Under the pieces are notes generated by a model that did no database searches, was not told where the DNA came from, and saw only the letters and a list, made by a program, of their open reading frames with translations. A stretch of DNA of 8,775 bases from the NCBI GenBank assembly GCA_946415695.1, contig CAMKTM010000097.1:1-8775 (forward strand). The letters run 5' to 3'. The translations under genes and the position numbers were made by a program. The stretch's first letter is position 1. Each line of letters begins with the position of its first letter. The stretch comes from an uncultured Prevotellaceae bacterium (GTDB lineage: Bacteria > Bacteroidota > Bacteroidia > Bacteroidales > Bacteroidaceae). This document shows positions 1 to 6,425 of this stretch, in pieces.

Positions 1-50
1 TGCAAAACTATTCGAAAAGGAATTTTGGGAGGCGCAATGACGAAGTCAGG

Positions 51-68
51 AAAAAGCCTGGAAGGCTT
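51..68 (-). terminator. Possible weak terminator after the GHL10 gene
   Basis: On the minus strand, 26 bases after the stop codon, AAGCCT and AGGCTT form a 6-bp stem with a 3-base loop followed by a short T run. The T run is only about five bases and the loop is tight, so strength is doubtful. A 10-bp perfect palindrome (CGAAGCTTCG, 83-92) lies between stop and hairpin. Confidence 0.4.
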
Positions 69-94
69 CACTTGTTATAACCCGAAGCTTCGCC

Positions 95-1633
95 TCACAG
101 CTCCAGGGGAAGGCTCTCGTTGCCGTAGCGGTCGAGGGCGGTGACGGCGAGGTGATAGCCACGGTAGTAGGCGCCAAGGAGACTATAGGTGTAGTTTGGT
201 TCGTTTGTCACCTTGACGATGTTCTTCGGATTGTTCGTGTCGATGGGTAGTTCGGAACTGGCGTAGATGACGTATCGGCAATTCTCCACGGCTGTCCATT
301 CGAGCCGTTCTCCTGTGCCGCCTACGCGTTCTCGGGAAACAAGGCGAGGCGTTTCGGGCGTTTCATTGCTTTGCCATGTCATGGGCGGCAGCAGGGCAGG
401 ATAAGGATAGTAGTCCGTCTGGAGATAATCGTAGATGCCCTTCGTGTTGTCCGTCAAGAACTGGCTGCGGAAGTAGGCTTGTCCGCCCAGTCCCATCTGC
501 CGTAAATAGCAAAGCTCGCGCTGAATGATTCCCCAATCCCAGTCCTTTTCTTTGGGCGAAAGGAAATAGATGCCGAGGCCTGGGACAACGGTCCGTCCGC
601 AGTCGTGCTCTTTCCAATCGACGGCAAAGGGGTAGAAATGGTCGCCCTGGAAGTACATCATGGGCAGAAGCATGTCCATGATGCCTTCATGCAACCAGCC
701 CTGTGCGTCCTGATAGACCGTGCCAAGTGCCGACCATCCTCGTGCAGAATAACGGCTCAAATCATCATATTTCCCTACAGGCGAACAGCTTACACGAATC
801 CAGGGTTTCAAAGCTTTAACACATTCGTAGGCATCTCTGACCATTCTCGTAATGTTGTCTTGCCGCCAAGAGCGCTTGCTTTGGCCCTTGCCATACTTCC
901 GATATGAGGCAGCATCGGGGAAGTTCTCGGGGTTTTCGGGGTAGCGAATGTAGTCGAAGTGGATGCCGTCAACGTCGTAGAGGCTCACAATCTCGCGGCA
1001 GATGGCGGTGAGATAGTCGGAAGAAGCCGGCAGACCCGGATCAAGGTAATACTGTTCGCCATGTTTCTTCAGCAGTTCGGGATGCGTCCGAAGCAGGCTC
1101 CTCTTGCCCATCTTCTTGGCATTGACAATCTTAAAGGCAGGAACAGTGACCAGCCACGCATGGAGTTCCATGCCTCGCCGGTGCGTCTCCTCTATGGCAA
1201 AAGCCAATGGGTCGTAGCCCGGGTCGCGGTCGAACTGGCCAGTCAGGCAGACATCCCAAGGCTCAATGTCGCTCGGATAAATGACAGAACCGCGGATGCG
1301 CGTCTGCAAAACGACCGTGTTGATGCGGCAAGCCTGCAGCTGGTCGAGTATCTGGCAAAGTTCGTCTTTCTGCTGCTGCCGGTCTTCGTCGCTTGTGATT
1401 TTTGTCTTAGGCCAATCCAAGCCACCAATCGTGGTCAGCCAGACAGCGCGAACTTCATGCTTGGGAGCCGGAGGAGCTGAAAAAAACAAATCATAGTTTT
1501 GTTCGGGCGAATGCTGTTGCTTAACGACAGGATGAGGTCTTGCTGCAAGCCCCCAAGATGGTACTTGGGCCATCGTTTCAACACTAAAAAGGGCGACAAC
1601 AAGGCATATAAATATATATAATGTATGTTTCAT
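95..1633 (-). CDS. Secreted glycoside-hydrolase-like protein, GHL10/DUF187 family
   Basis: A 512-residue exported protein. Residues 1-22 form a signal peptide (Lys, hydrophobic stretch, then ETMA|Q). The body matches the GHL10 (DUF187) TIM-barrel family: EVRAVWLTT at 60-68 followed by GLDWP, DPGYDPLAFAIEE near 138-150, HRRGMELHAW at 151-160, YLDPGLP at 197, and VDGIHFDYIRYP at 221-232 with the conserved Asp227. The last ~89 residues look like a fibronectin-III-type domain. Family members include E. coli DigH (YddW), which cleaves denuded peptidoglycan glycan at the divisome; a cell-wall or polysaccharide substrate here is inference. An in-frame ATG 13 codons upstream (1672) exists, but it lies before the -7 box and would put LYLCG ahead of the signal peptide, so I chose the ATG at 1633. 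Single gene, divergent from the cstA operon. Confidence 0.88.
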   Translation of the reverse strand: MKHTLYIFICLVVALFSVETMAQVPSWGLAARPHPVVKQQHSPEQNYDLFFSAPPAPKHEVRAVWLTTIGGLDWPKTKITSDEDRQQQKDELCQILDQLQACRINTVVLQTRIRGSVIYPSDIEPWDVCLTGQFDRDPGYDPLAFAIEETHRRGMELHAWLVTVPAFKIVNAKKMGKRSLLRTHPELLKKHGEQYYLDPGLPASSDYLTAICREIVSLYDVDGIHFDYIRYPENPENFPDAASYRKYGKGQSKRSWRQDNITRMVRDAYECVKALKPWIRVSCSPVGKYDDLSRYSARGWSALGTVYQDAQGWLHEGIMDMLLPMMYFQGDHFYPFAVDWKEHDCGRTVVPGLGIYFLSPKEKDWDWGIIQRELCYLRQMGLGGQAYFRSQFLTDNTKGIYDYLQTDYYPYPALLPPMTWQSNETPETPRLVSRERVGGTGERLEWTAVENCRYVIYASSELPIDTNNPKNIVKVTNEPNYTYSLLGAYYRGYHLAVTALDRYGNESLPLEL

Positions 1634-1637
1634 GCCA

Positions 1638-1645
1638 CAAAGATA
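1638..1645 (-). promoter_or_regulatory. -7 box of the GHL10 gene, four bases before its ATG
   Basis: Minus-strand TATCTTTG matches the Bacteroidetes sigma-ABfr -7 consensus TAnnTTTG. Only TGGC separates it from the ATG, so transcription would start at or within the start codon. The -33 region falls in the 7-bp repeats at 1653-1680 and shows no good TTTG at the usual 19-21 base spacing (a TTTTG at 1670-1674 is 24 bases away). Confidence 0.6.
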
Positions 1646-1652
1646 CAAAGAA

Positions 1653-1680
1653 ATTGAAAATTGAAAGTTCAAAATTGAAA
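1653..1680. repeat. Four 7-bp tandem repeats, ATTGAAA type
   Basis: Read on the plus strand the units are ATTGAAA, ATTGAAA, GTTCAAA, ATTGAAA, exactly in 7-bp register. The block lies between two divergent -7 boxes (1638-1645 minus and 1690-1697 plus) and so covers the expected -33 region of both promoters. Confidence 0.85.
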
Positions 1681-1689
1681 GTTTTTTTG

Positions 1690-1697
1690 TATCTTTG
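1690..1697 (+). promoter_or_regulatory. -7 box of the cstA operon
   Basis: TATCTTTG matches TAnnTTTG exactly and is identical to the boxes at 1638-1645 and 6414-6421. The predicted start of transcription is a few bases downstream, near 1702-1705, giving a leader of about 40 bases made almost wholly of 7-bp repeats. The -33 region overlaps the ATTGAAA repeats and has no strong TTTG. Confidence 0.65.
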
Positions 1698-1700
1698 CGC

Positions 1701-1739
1701 CGTAAATAAATAGTAAATAGTAAATAGTAAAAAGTAAAT
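1701..1739 (+). repeat. 7-bp tandem repeats in the cstA1 leader, AGTAAAT type
   Basis: CGTAAATAAAT (1701-1711) is followed by units AGTAAAT, AGTAAAT, AGTAAAA, AGTAAAT (1712-1739) and then TAAAAAA up to the ATG at 1747. There is no Shine-Dalgarno sequence. Because 7 is not a multiple of 3, the TAA in successive units falls in all three frames. The 11-base CGTAAATAAAT recurs before cstA2 at 3270-3280. Confidence 0.85.
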
Positions 1740-1746
1740 TAAAAAA

Positions 1747-3246
1747 ATGTTTACATTTTGCATTGCTTTAGCTTGCTTAGTGCTTGGATATTTTGCTTAT
1801 GGCACGTTCGTAGAGAAAACATTCGGAGTTGACCCGGATCGCAAGACGCCTTGCTACACGAAGCAGGACGGAGCGGACTACATCCCGATGCCCACATGGA
1901 AGGTCTATACGGTTCAGTTTCTCAACATTGCCGGCACAGGCCCAATCTTCGGTGCAATGATGGGCGTGCTCTACGGTCCGGCAGCCTTCCTCTGGATTGT
2001 CTTCGGGTGTATCCTCGGCGGAGCCATGCACGACTATATGGCAGGCATGATAAGCATCAGACGCGACGGAATGGGGCTTCCGGAAATCATTGGCGACGAG
2101 TTAGGCAGCGTCTGCCGCCTGATAATGCGAGTCGTAACGCTCGTCCTGATGATTTGTGTGGGAGCCAGCTTCGTTCTGATTCCTGCCGGATTGATGGATC
2201 AACTGACTTTGAGGCTTTTCGACGTTGCCGACACGAACCTGATTTGGACAGTCCTGATCCTCGTCTTCTACCTCGCCGTCACAGTCTTTTCCATTAACAA
2301 AGTCATCGGAACCATCTATCCCATCTTCGGCGCAGCACTCCTCATTATGGCCGTGCTAATTGGCTTCGGCATCTTCACCCACGAAGGCAACATCCCCGGC
2401 TTATCCGAATCCTTCACAGACCATTATCCCGTTCCCTACACACCTCTGTTCCCAGGACTTTTCATCACCATAGCCTGCGGTGCAGTGAGCGGTTTCCACG
2501 CCACGCAAAGCCCCATGATGGCGCGCTGCATCAAGAACGAGAAGTACGGCTTGCGCTGCTTCTACGGGGCAATGGTGACGGAAGGCGTGGTTGCCCTCAT
2601 CTGGGCTGCTGCCGCGATGAAGTTCGTCGATATGATGGACATTGCGGGAGCAACACCTTACGAAAAGCTCTACAACGCCATGACTGCCTGCGGAACGGTC
2701 AAGATGAATCCCGGCCTCTTGGTTGAGCGGATGTGCAGCGACTGGCTGGGCAATGCGGGACTTGTCCTTGCCGTACTTGGTATTGTGGCAGCCCCGATGA
2801 GCACGGGCGGCAGCGCTTTCCGTGCAGCCCGAATGATAATTGCCGACTTCAGCCACTACGACCAGAAACCGCTCGCAAAGCGTCTCATCCTCACGGCCCC
2901 CTTGTTTGCCGTTGCAATCGCCATGTTGAACGTCAGCAGCTTCAAAGTGCTTTGGCTTTATGTCTCCTGGTTCAACCAAGTTTTGGCGACCTTCACGTTC
3001 TTCACCATCGCACATTTCCTGAAGCACAGAACCGACGAAAAAGGCATCTTCCCGAACTGGTCGTGGCTCATTGCCTACTTCCCTGCCGTGTTCATGTGTG
3101 CCGTTAGTGCCTGCTTCATCCTCATTGACAAAGAGAATGGCTTCGGCCTCGACACCACTTTAGGTTATACCGTTGGCGGCATCATTACCGCCATCGTCGC
3201 CATCGGCTTTGTGTACAAAAACCTCAATCGCAGGAATTCACGATAA
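1747..3246 (+). CDS. cstA: CstA-family transporter, first of a tandem pair
   Basis: A 499-residue inner-membrane protein with roughly a dozen hydrophobic segments. It matches the CstA core (carbon starvation protein family; E. coli CstA and BtsT take up pyruvate, and CstA has also been linked to peptide uptake). Visible signatures are TPCYTKQDGADYIP near residue 34, QFLNIAGTGPIFGA (the family's HHFxxIAGxGPxxGP segment), LWIVFGCILGGAMHDY, ISIRRDGMGLPEIIG and ITIACGAVSGFHATQSP. It is about 200 residues shorter than E. coli CstA and seems to lack the C-terminal extension, so it is a short-type member rather than a broken gene; both copies share this length. It is first in an operon with a second copy 44 bases downstream. 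The substrate is inferred from family only. Confidence 0.9.
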   Translation: MFTFCIALACLVLGYFAYGTFVEKTFGVDPDRKTPCYTKQDGADYIPMPTWKVYTVQFLNIAGTGPIFGAMMGVLYGPAAFLWIVFGCILGGAMHDYMAGMISIRRDGMGLPEIIGDELGSVCRLIMRVVTLVLMICVGASFVLIPAGLMDQLTLRLFDVADTNLIWTVLILVFYLAVTVFSINKVIGTIYPIFGAALLIMAVLIGFGIFTHEGNIPGLSESFTDHYPVPYTPLFPGLFITIACGAVSGFHATQSPMMARCIKNEKYGLRCFYGAMVTEGVVALIWAAAAMKFVDMMDIAGATPYEKLYNAMTACGTVKMNPGLLVERMCSDWLGNAGLVLAVLGIVAAPMSTGGSAFRAARMIIADFSHYDQKPLAKRLILTAPLFAVAIAMLNVSSFKVLWLYVSWFNQVLATFTFFTIAHFLKHRTDEKGIFPNWSWLIAYFPAVFMCAVSACFILIDKENGFGLDTTLGYTVGGIITAIVAIGFVYKNLNRRNSR

Positions 3247-3255
3247 CTAATAAAC

Positions 3256-3280
3256 CGTAAAACGTAAATCGTAAATAAAT
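3256..3280 (+). repeat. 7-bp tandem repeats in the cstA1-cstA2 gap, CGTAAAT type
   Basis: Units CGTAAAA, CGTAAAT, CGTAAAT (3256-3276) followed by AAAT. The end, CGTAAATAAAT, is identical to 1701-1711 before cstA1. The 44-base gap has no TAnnTTTG box and no hairpin, so cstA2 is probably co-transcribed and the repeats form an A-rich translation leader. Confidence 0.8.
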
Positions 3281-3290
3281 CTAAATTCCC

Positions 3291-4733
3291 ATGTTAACAT
3301 TTTCTGTTTCTCTTGTTTGTCTGCTCTTAGGTTACTTGCTCTACGGAAGTGTCGTTGAGCGTATCATCAAACCCAACAAAGATGCAAAGATGCCTTGCTA
3401 CACGAAGCAAGACGACGTAGATTATATACCTTTGCCTGCTTGGCGCGTCTTCCTGATTCAATTTCTCAACATTGCCGGCACTGGCCCCATCTTCGGCGCC
3501 ATCATGGGCATACTTTATGGCCCGGCGGCATATCTGTGGATAGTGTTTGGCTGCATCTTTGCCGGAGCCGTTCACGACTATCTTTGCGGCATGATTTGCA
3601 TTCGGCAGGGAGGTATCTCGTTGCCCGAGATTATCGGAAACAATTTGGGACCGACGATGAGGCTGGTGATGCGCATCGGCTCGCTTGTCCTCTTGGTGCT
3701 TGTCGGTGCTGTCTTCGTGACGACACCCGCTTCTCTCCTCGACAAAATGACCCCCGACAATGGCTGGCTCTTCTCGAATGGTTTCTGGCTGACCATCATC
3801 TTCCTTTATTTCATCTTTGCCACCTTGTTGCCCATCGACAAGCTTATCGGCAGAATATACCCTTTGTTCGGATTCGCTCTCTTGGCGATGGCAGTGGGTA
3901 TCTGTTGGGGTATCTACACACAAGAAGGTTGGATGCCGGAGATTACGGACGAACCTTTCGTCAGCCATAACCCGAAAGGCCTGCCCCTCTTCCCCTTTCT
4001 TTGCATCACCATAGCCTGCGGAGCCATTAGCGGCTTCCACGGAACCCAAAGCCCGCTTATGGCAAGATGCCTGACCAACGAACGCCTCGGCCGTCCCGTC
4101 TTCTACGGAGCCATGATAACGGAGGGCGTTGTGGCACTCATCTGGGCAGCCGCCTCCGTGAAGTTCGCCAGCACACTTCCTGGCGAGGCAGGTGCAACAG
4201 CTTACGAGAAGCTTGCCGCCTTAGGCAATCCAGCCATCGTGGTGAAAGAAATAAGCATCGGCTGGATGGGGACTGCTGGAGCAATCCTTGCCATTCTCGG
4301 CGTGGTTGCCGCTCCCATTACAAGCGGCGACACGGCTTTCCGCAGCGCACGTCTCATTGCTGCCGACTTTCTTGGTTTCAGTCAGAAGAGCATCAAGAAC
4401 CGGCTTTTGCTCTGCCTGCCTTTCTTTGCCATCACAACAGGTTTGTTCTTCATCGACTTTAGTGTACTTTGGCGCTACTTCGCCTGGACTAATCAGACGC
4501 TTGCCTGCTTCATGCTCTGGGCAGCGGCAGTATGGCTGACAAGGAAGGGATACAATTGTCTCATTGCTTTCATCCCGGCACTCTTTATGACTGTGGTCTG
4601 CACCAGCTACATCATCACAAGTCCCGAAGGCTTCCGTCTGCCGCTTTCCGTAGGCATCGGAGCTGGTGTTACCTTGATGGCGGTACAGGCATTCCACTTC
4701 TGCAAATACATTTATAAACAACCTAAACAATAA
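3291..4733 (+). CDS. cstA: CstA-family transporter, second of a tandem pair
   Basis: A 480-residue polytopic membrane protein, clearly paralogous to the upstream gene. It shares PCYTKQDxxDYIPxPxW near residue 35, QFLNIAGTGPIFGA, GPAAYLWIVFGCIFAGAVHDY, LPEIIG, ITIACGAISGFHGTQSPLMARC and FYGAMITEGVVALIWAAAS. The N-terminal third and this central segment are the most alike; the loop near residues 150-170, the region after residue 290 and the C-terminus differ. It too lacks the C-terminal extension of the ~700-residue E. coli proteins. The stop is eight bases before the outer-membrane protein gene, so the three genes likely form one operon. The two copies could have different substrates or affinities or could form a heteromer; nothing in the sequence decides this. 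Confidence 0.9.
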   Translation: MLTFSVSLVCLLLGYLLYGSVVERIIKPNKDAKMPCYTKQDDVDYIPLPAWRVFLIQFLNIAGTGPIFGAIMGILYGPAAYLWIVFGCIFAGAVHDYLCGMICIRQGGISLPEIIGNNLGPTMRLVMRIGSLVLLVLVGAVFVTTPASLLDKMTPDNGWLFSNGFWLTIIFLYFIFATLLPIDKLIGRIYPLFGFALLAMAVGICWGIYTQEGWMPEITDEPFVSHNPKGLPLFPFLCITIACGAISGFHGTQSPLMARCLTNERLGRPVFYGAMITEGVVALIWAAASVKFASTLPGEAGATAYEKLAALGNPAIVVKEISIGWMGTAGAILAILGVVAAPITSGDTAFRSARLIAADFLGFSQKSIKNRLLLCLPFFAITTGLFFIDFSVLWRYFAWTNQTLACFMLWAAAVWLTRKGYNCLIAFIPALFMTVVCTSYIITSPEGFRLPLSVGIGAGVTLMAVQAFHFCKYIYKQPKQ

Positions 4734-4741
4734 CAAGCATT

Positions 4742-5224
4742 ATGAAAAAGTTATTCTTCGCACTGCTTCTTTCAGCAGTTACGCTCAGCGCTTCGGCACA
4801 GTTTGAAAAGGGTACAAAGTACGTCGGTGCTTCGCTCAGCGGCTTTGGCATCAGTTACAGCAAGGTTCCTGGTTTCTGCATCGACTTGAAGGCTCTCGGT
4901 GGCTACTTCATTGCCGACGGCTGGATGCTGCTCGGTCAGATTGGCTACGAACACCAGCCTCATAGCAACATCTTCGATATGGGTGTCGGCGGACGTTACT
5001 ACATGAAGAAGAACGGCTTGTTCTTCGGCGGCAGCTTCAAGTACAAGCATGTCGGCCCGGACTACAAGAGCGACAACGTCTATTTAGCCCCCGAAGTGGG
5101 TTATTGCTACTATCTGAACGACCACGTCAGCTTGGAAGCCGCAGTCTATTCCGACTTATGCCTTAACCACTTCAAGGACTTCACGAAGGTAGGCCTTAAA
5201 ATAGGCTTCGGCTATTACTTCTAA
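4742..5224 (+). CDS. Small outer-membrane beta-barrel protein
   Basis: 160 residues with a clear signal peptide (MKKLFFALLLSAVTLSASA|Q). The mature ~141 residues show alternating aromatic and glycine-rich amphipathic strands such as KYVGASLSGFGISY, GWMLLGQIGYEH, FDMGVGGRYYM, LFFGGSFKYKHV, VYLAPEVGYCYYL and VSLEAAVYSDLCL. The protein ends in KVGLKIGFGYYF with the C-terminal Phe typical of proteins handled by the BAM complex. The size suits an eight-stranded barrel of the OmpA/OmpW-like 'outer membrane protein beta-barrel' type. It starts eight bases after cstA2 and is followed at once by a terminator, so it is the last gene of the operon; a link between the barrel and transporter substrate passage is inference. 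Specific function unknown. Confidence 0.85.
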   Translation: MKKLFFALLLSAVTLSASAQFEKGTKYVGASLSGFGISYSKVPGFCIDLKALGGYFIADGWMLLGQIGYEHQPHSNIFDMGVGGRYYMKKNGLFFGGSFKYKHVGPDYKSDNVYLAPEVGYCYYLNDHVSLEAAVYSDLCLNHFKDFTKVGLKIGFGYYF

Positions 5225-5251
5225 CGTCCTGTGTATTTCTGATAGAACAAG

Positions 5252-5284
5252 AAGGGAGGGTGCTATGAATACCCTCCCTTTTTT
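5252..5284 (+). terminator. Intrinsic terminator of the cstA operon
   Basis: AAGGGAGGGT (5252-5261) and ACCCTCCCTT (5271-5280) make a perfect 10-bp stem with a 9-base loop, running into a six-T tract (5279-5284). It begins 27 bases after the outer-membrane protein stop. The same stem could stop ribD transcription from the other side, though the T-rich tract there is poor. Confidence 0.92.
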
Positions 5285-5303
5285 GTATATGGACATGAAG
5301 TGC

Positions 5304-6371
5304 CTAAGCGTGTAACGATTGTCGCCTTATGATTCTTATCTCATTACTGCAATAAGTGAGCTTATTGATGAGCGTTCCTTCCGAAAGTGTTGGGGCTGAT
5401 ACGCCCTTGCCAAGCCTGACGGGAGCCGTCTCTATTCGAGCTTCGTCCCAAAAGCCGGCATCGATGAAGCTTTGCAAAAGCTTTGCTCCGCCTTCCACGA
5501 GGAGGCTTTGAATACCACGACTATAGAGGTCTCGGAGTATTTCTTCAATACTTTCATGGGTATAGACAACGGTTGGCGTGCTGCCGTCTTTCAGGTGTAG
5601 GGTAGAAGGGAGAATGTCGTGGCGGTCGATGGTCAGTCGCAAGGGATTGGGACCAGGCCAGTATCTTGTCGTTAGGGTAGGGTTGTCCACGAGGGCAGTT
5701 CTTGTCCCGACAAGGATAGCCTGGCTTCGTGCCCTAAGCCGATGCACAAGCGTTTGGGTCAAGGCGTTGGAGAAGAAGACAGCACCCTCCCCGCTCACCC
5801 CTTGGGGTGGTGCCACAATGCCGCCGCCGTCTCTGCCGCCTCGGAAGCATTCCCCTGAAGGGGGAGCGGGGAGGGGGCTTATATAGCCATCTTCGCTTTG
5901 TGCCCACTTGAGCAGAATCCAAGGTCTGTGTTCCTGATGGAAAGTGAAGAAACGACGGTTCAGTTCGCGGCATTCCTGTTCAAGCACTCCAACGGTCACA
6001 TCGCATCCTGCGTCACGCAGCTTCTTGATGCCCAGTCCATTGACCTTTGCAAAAGGGTCGGCACATCCGATGACGACGCGCGGAATGCGGCTCCGTATGA
6101 TGAGGTCGGCACAGGGAGGCGTCTTGCCAAAATGTGCGCAAGGCTCCAAGCTGACATAGATGGTGCTGCGGCTCAGCAGATGTTTTTCTCTGACGCTGTT
6201 GATGGCATTCACCTCGGCATGAGGACCACCGCAACGCCGATGAAACCCCTCGCCAATGATTCGCCCGTCGCACACAATCACAGCTCCTACCATAGGATTC
6301 GGTGCAGCTCCAGCCTCTCCGCATTGCGCCAATTGCAGGCATCGCCGCATGAACTCTATGTCAATACTCAT
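5304..6371 (-). CDS. ribD: RibD, bifunctional riboflavin deaminase/reductase
   Basis: 355 residues. RibD deaminates the pyrimidine made from GTP by RibA and then reduces its ribosyl side chain with NADPH (second and third steps of riboflavin synthesis, cytosol). The deaminase domain (about 1-145) has PNPMVGAVIV at 24-33, the zinc and catalytic motif GPHAEV (His51, Glu53) and EPCxHxGKTPPC (Cys78, Cys87). The reductase domain starts near LLKWAQSEDGYI and includes VGTRTALVDNPTLTTR and LLVEGGAKLLQSF. Residues ~165-197, rich in Gly and Pro, come from a palindromic DNA insertion at the start of the reductase domain (separate entry). I chose the ATG at 6371; an in-frame GTG four codons upstream (6383) lies inside a 7-bp repeat and adds nothing conserved. 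Divergent from prmC. Confidence 0.93.
   Translation of the reverse strand: MSIDIEFMRRCLQLAQCGEAGAAPNPMVGAVIVCDGRIIGEGFHRRCGGPHAEVNAINSVREKHLLSRSTIYVSLEPCAHFGKTPPCADLIIRSRIPRVVIGCADPFAKVNGLGIKKLRDAGCDVTVGVLEQECRELNRRFFTFHQEHRPWILLKWAQSEDGYISPLPAPPSGECFRGGRDGGGIVAPPQGVSGEGAVFFSNALTQTLVHRLRARSQAILVGTRTALVDNPTLTTRYWPGPNPLRLTIDRHDILPSTLHLKDGSTPTVVYTHESIEEILRDLYSRGIQSLLVEGGAKLLQSFIDAGFWDEARIETAPVRLGKGVSAPTLSEGTLINKLTYCSNEIRIIRRQSLHA
5781..5879. repeat. GC-rich palindromic element inserted in frame in ribD
   Basis: CCCTCCCCGCTC (5785-5796) and GAGCGGGGAGGG (5864-5875) are 12-bp perfect terminal inverted repeats. Counting one mismatch, the arms extend to AGC at 5781-5783 and GCT at 5877-5879, giving 15 of 16 paired and a total of 99 bp, exactly 33 codons. 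Each arm also holds its own small hairpin (CACCCC TT GGGGTG at 5796-5809; CCCC TGAA GGGG at 5852-5863), and GGAA GCA TTCC lies at 5843-5853. It encodes a Gly/Pro-rich segment unlike the rest of RibD. Confidence 0.8.
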
Positions 6372-6376
6372 AAGAT

Positions 6377-6408
6377 TTTTCACTTTTCACTTTTCACTTT
6401 TCACTTTT
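6377..6408. repeat. Four 7-bp tandem repeats between ribD and prmC
   Basis: TTTTCAC occurs four times in register (6377-6404) plus a partial unit. In the ribD sense this is GTGAAAA four times, ending five bases before the ribD ATG as an A-rich leader. In the prmC sense it fills the -33 region of the prmC promoter. The same unit recurs inside prmC. Confidence 0.9.
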
Positions 6409-6413
6409 ATTTA

Positions 6414-6421
6414 TATCTTTG
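6414..6421 (+). promoter_or_regulatory. -7 box of prmC, four bases before its ATG
   Basis: TATCTTTG, an exact TAnnTTTG match, followed by CAGC and then ATG. This is the same box and spacing as the GHL10 gene on the other strand near 1638. Transcription would begin at about the start codon, implying a leaderless or nearly leaderless prmC-recX mRNA. Confidence 0.65.
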
Positions 6422-6425
6422 CAGC

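Noticed and set aside
83..92. 10-bp perfect palindrome CGAAGCTTCG as an operator
   Set aside because: It is downstream of a gene, without a promoter nearby, and such a short palindrome can occur by chance.
605..1480. Plus-strand open frames inside the GHL10 gene
   Set aside because: They are antisense shadows with no conserved motifs; the minus-strand frame has clear family signatures.
1634..1672. Longer N-terminus for the GHL10 protein starting at 1672
   Set aside because: It would be encoded upstream of the -7 box and through the 7-bp repeats; the ATG at 1633 begins a proper signal peptide.
2401..4049. Minus-strand open frames inside the two cstA genes
   Set aside because: They are rich in His, Arg, Glu and Gln with no hydrophobic or domain pattern, as expected for the complement of membrane-protein genes.
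6372..6383. GTG start for ribD
   Set aside because: The four extra residues come from a 7-bp repeat unit; the ATG at 6371 fits homologous N-termini.
5898..6425. Open N-terminal extension upstream of prmC
   Set aside because: It is antisense to ribD, contains no PrmC-like sequence, and runs through the repeats and the -7 box; the ATG at 6426 matches the family start.
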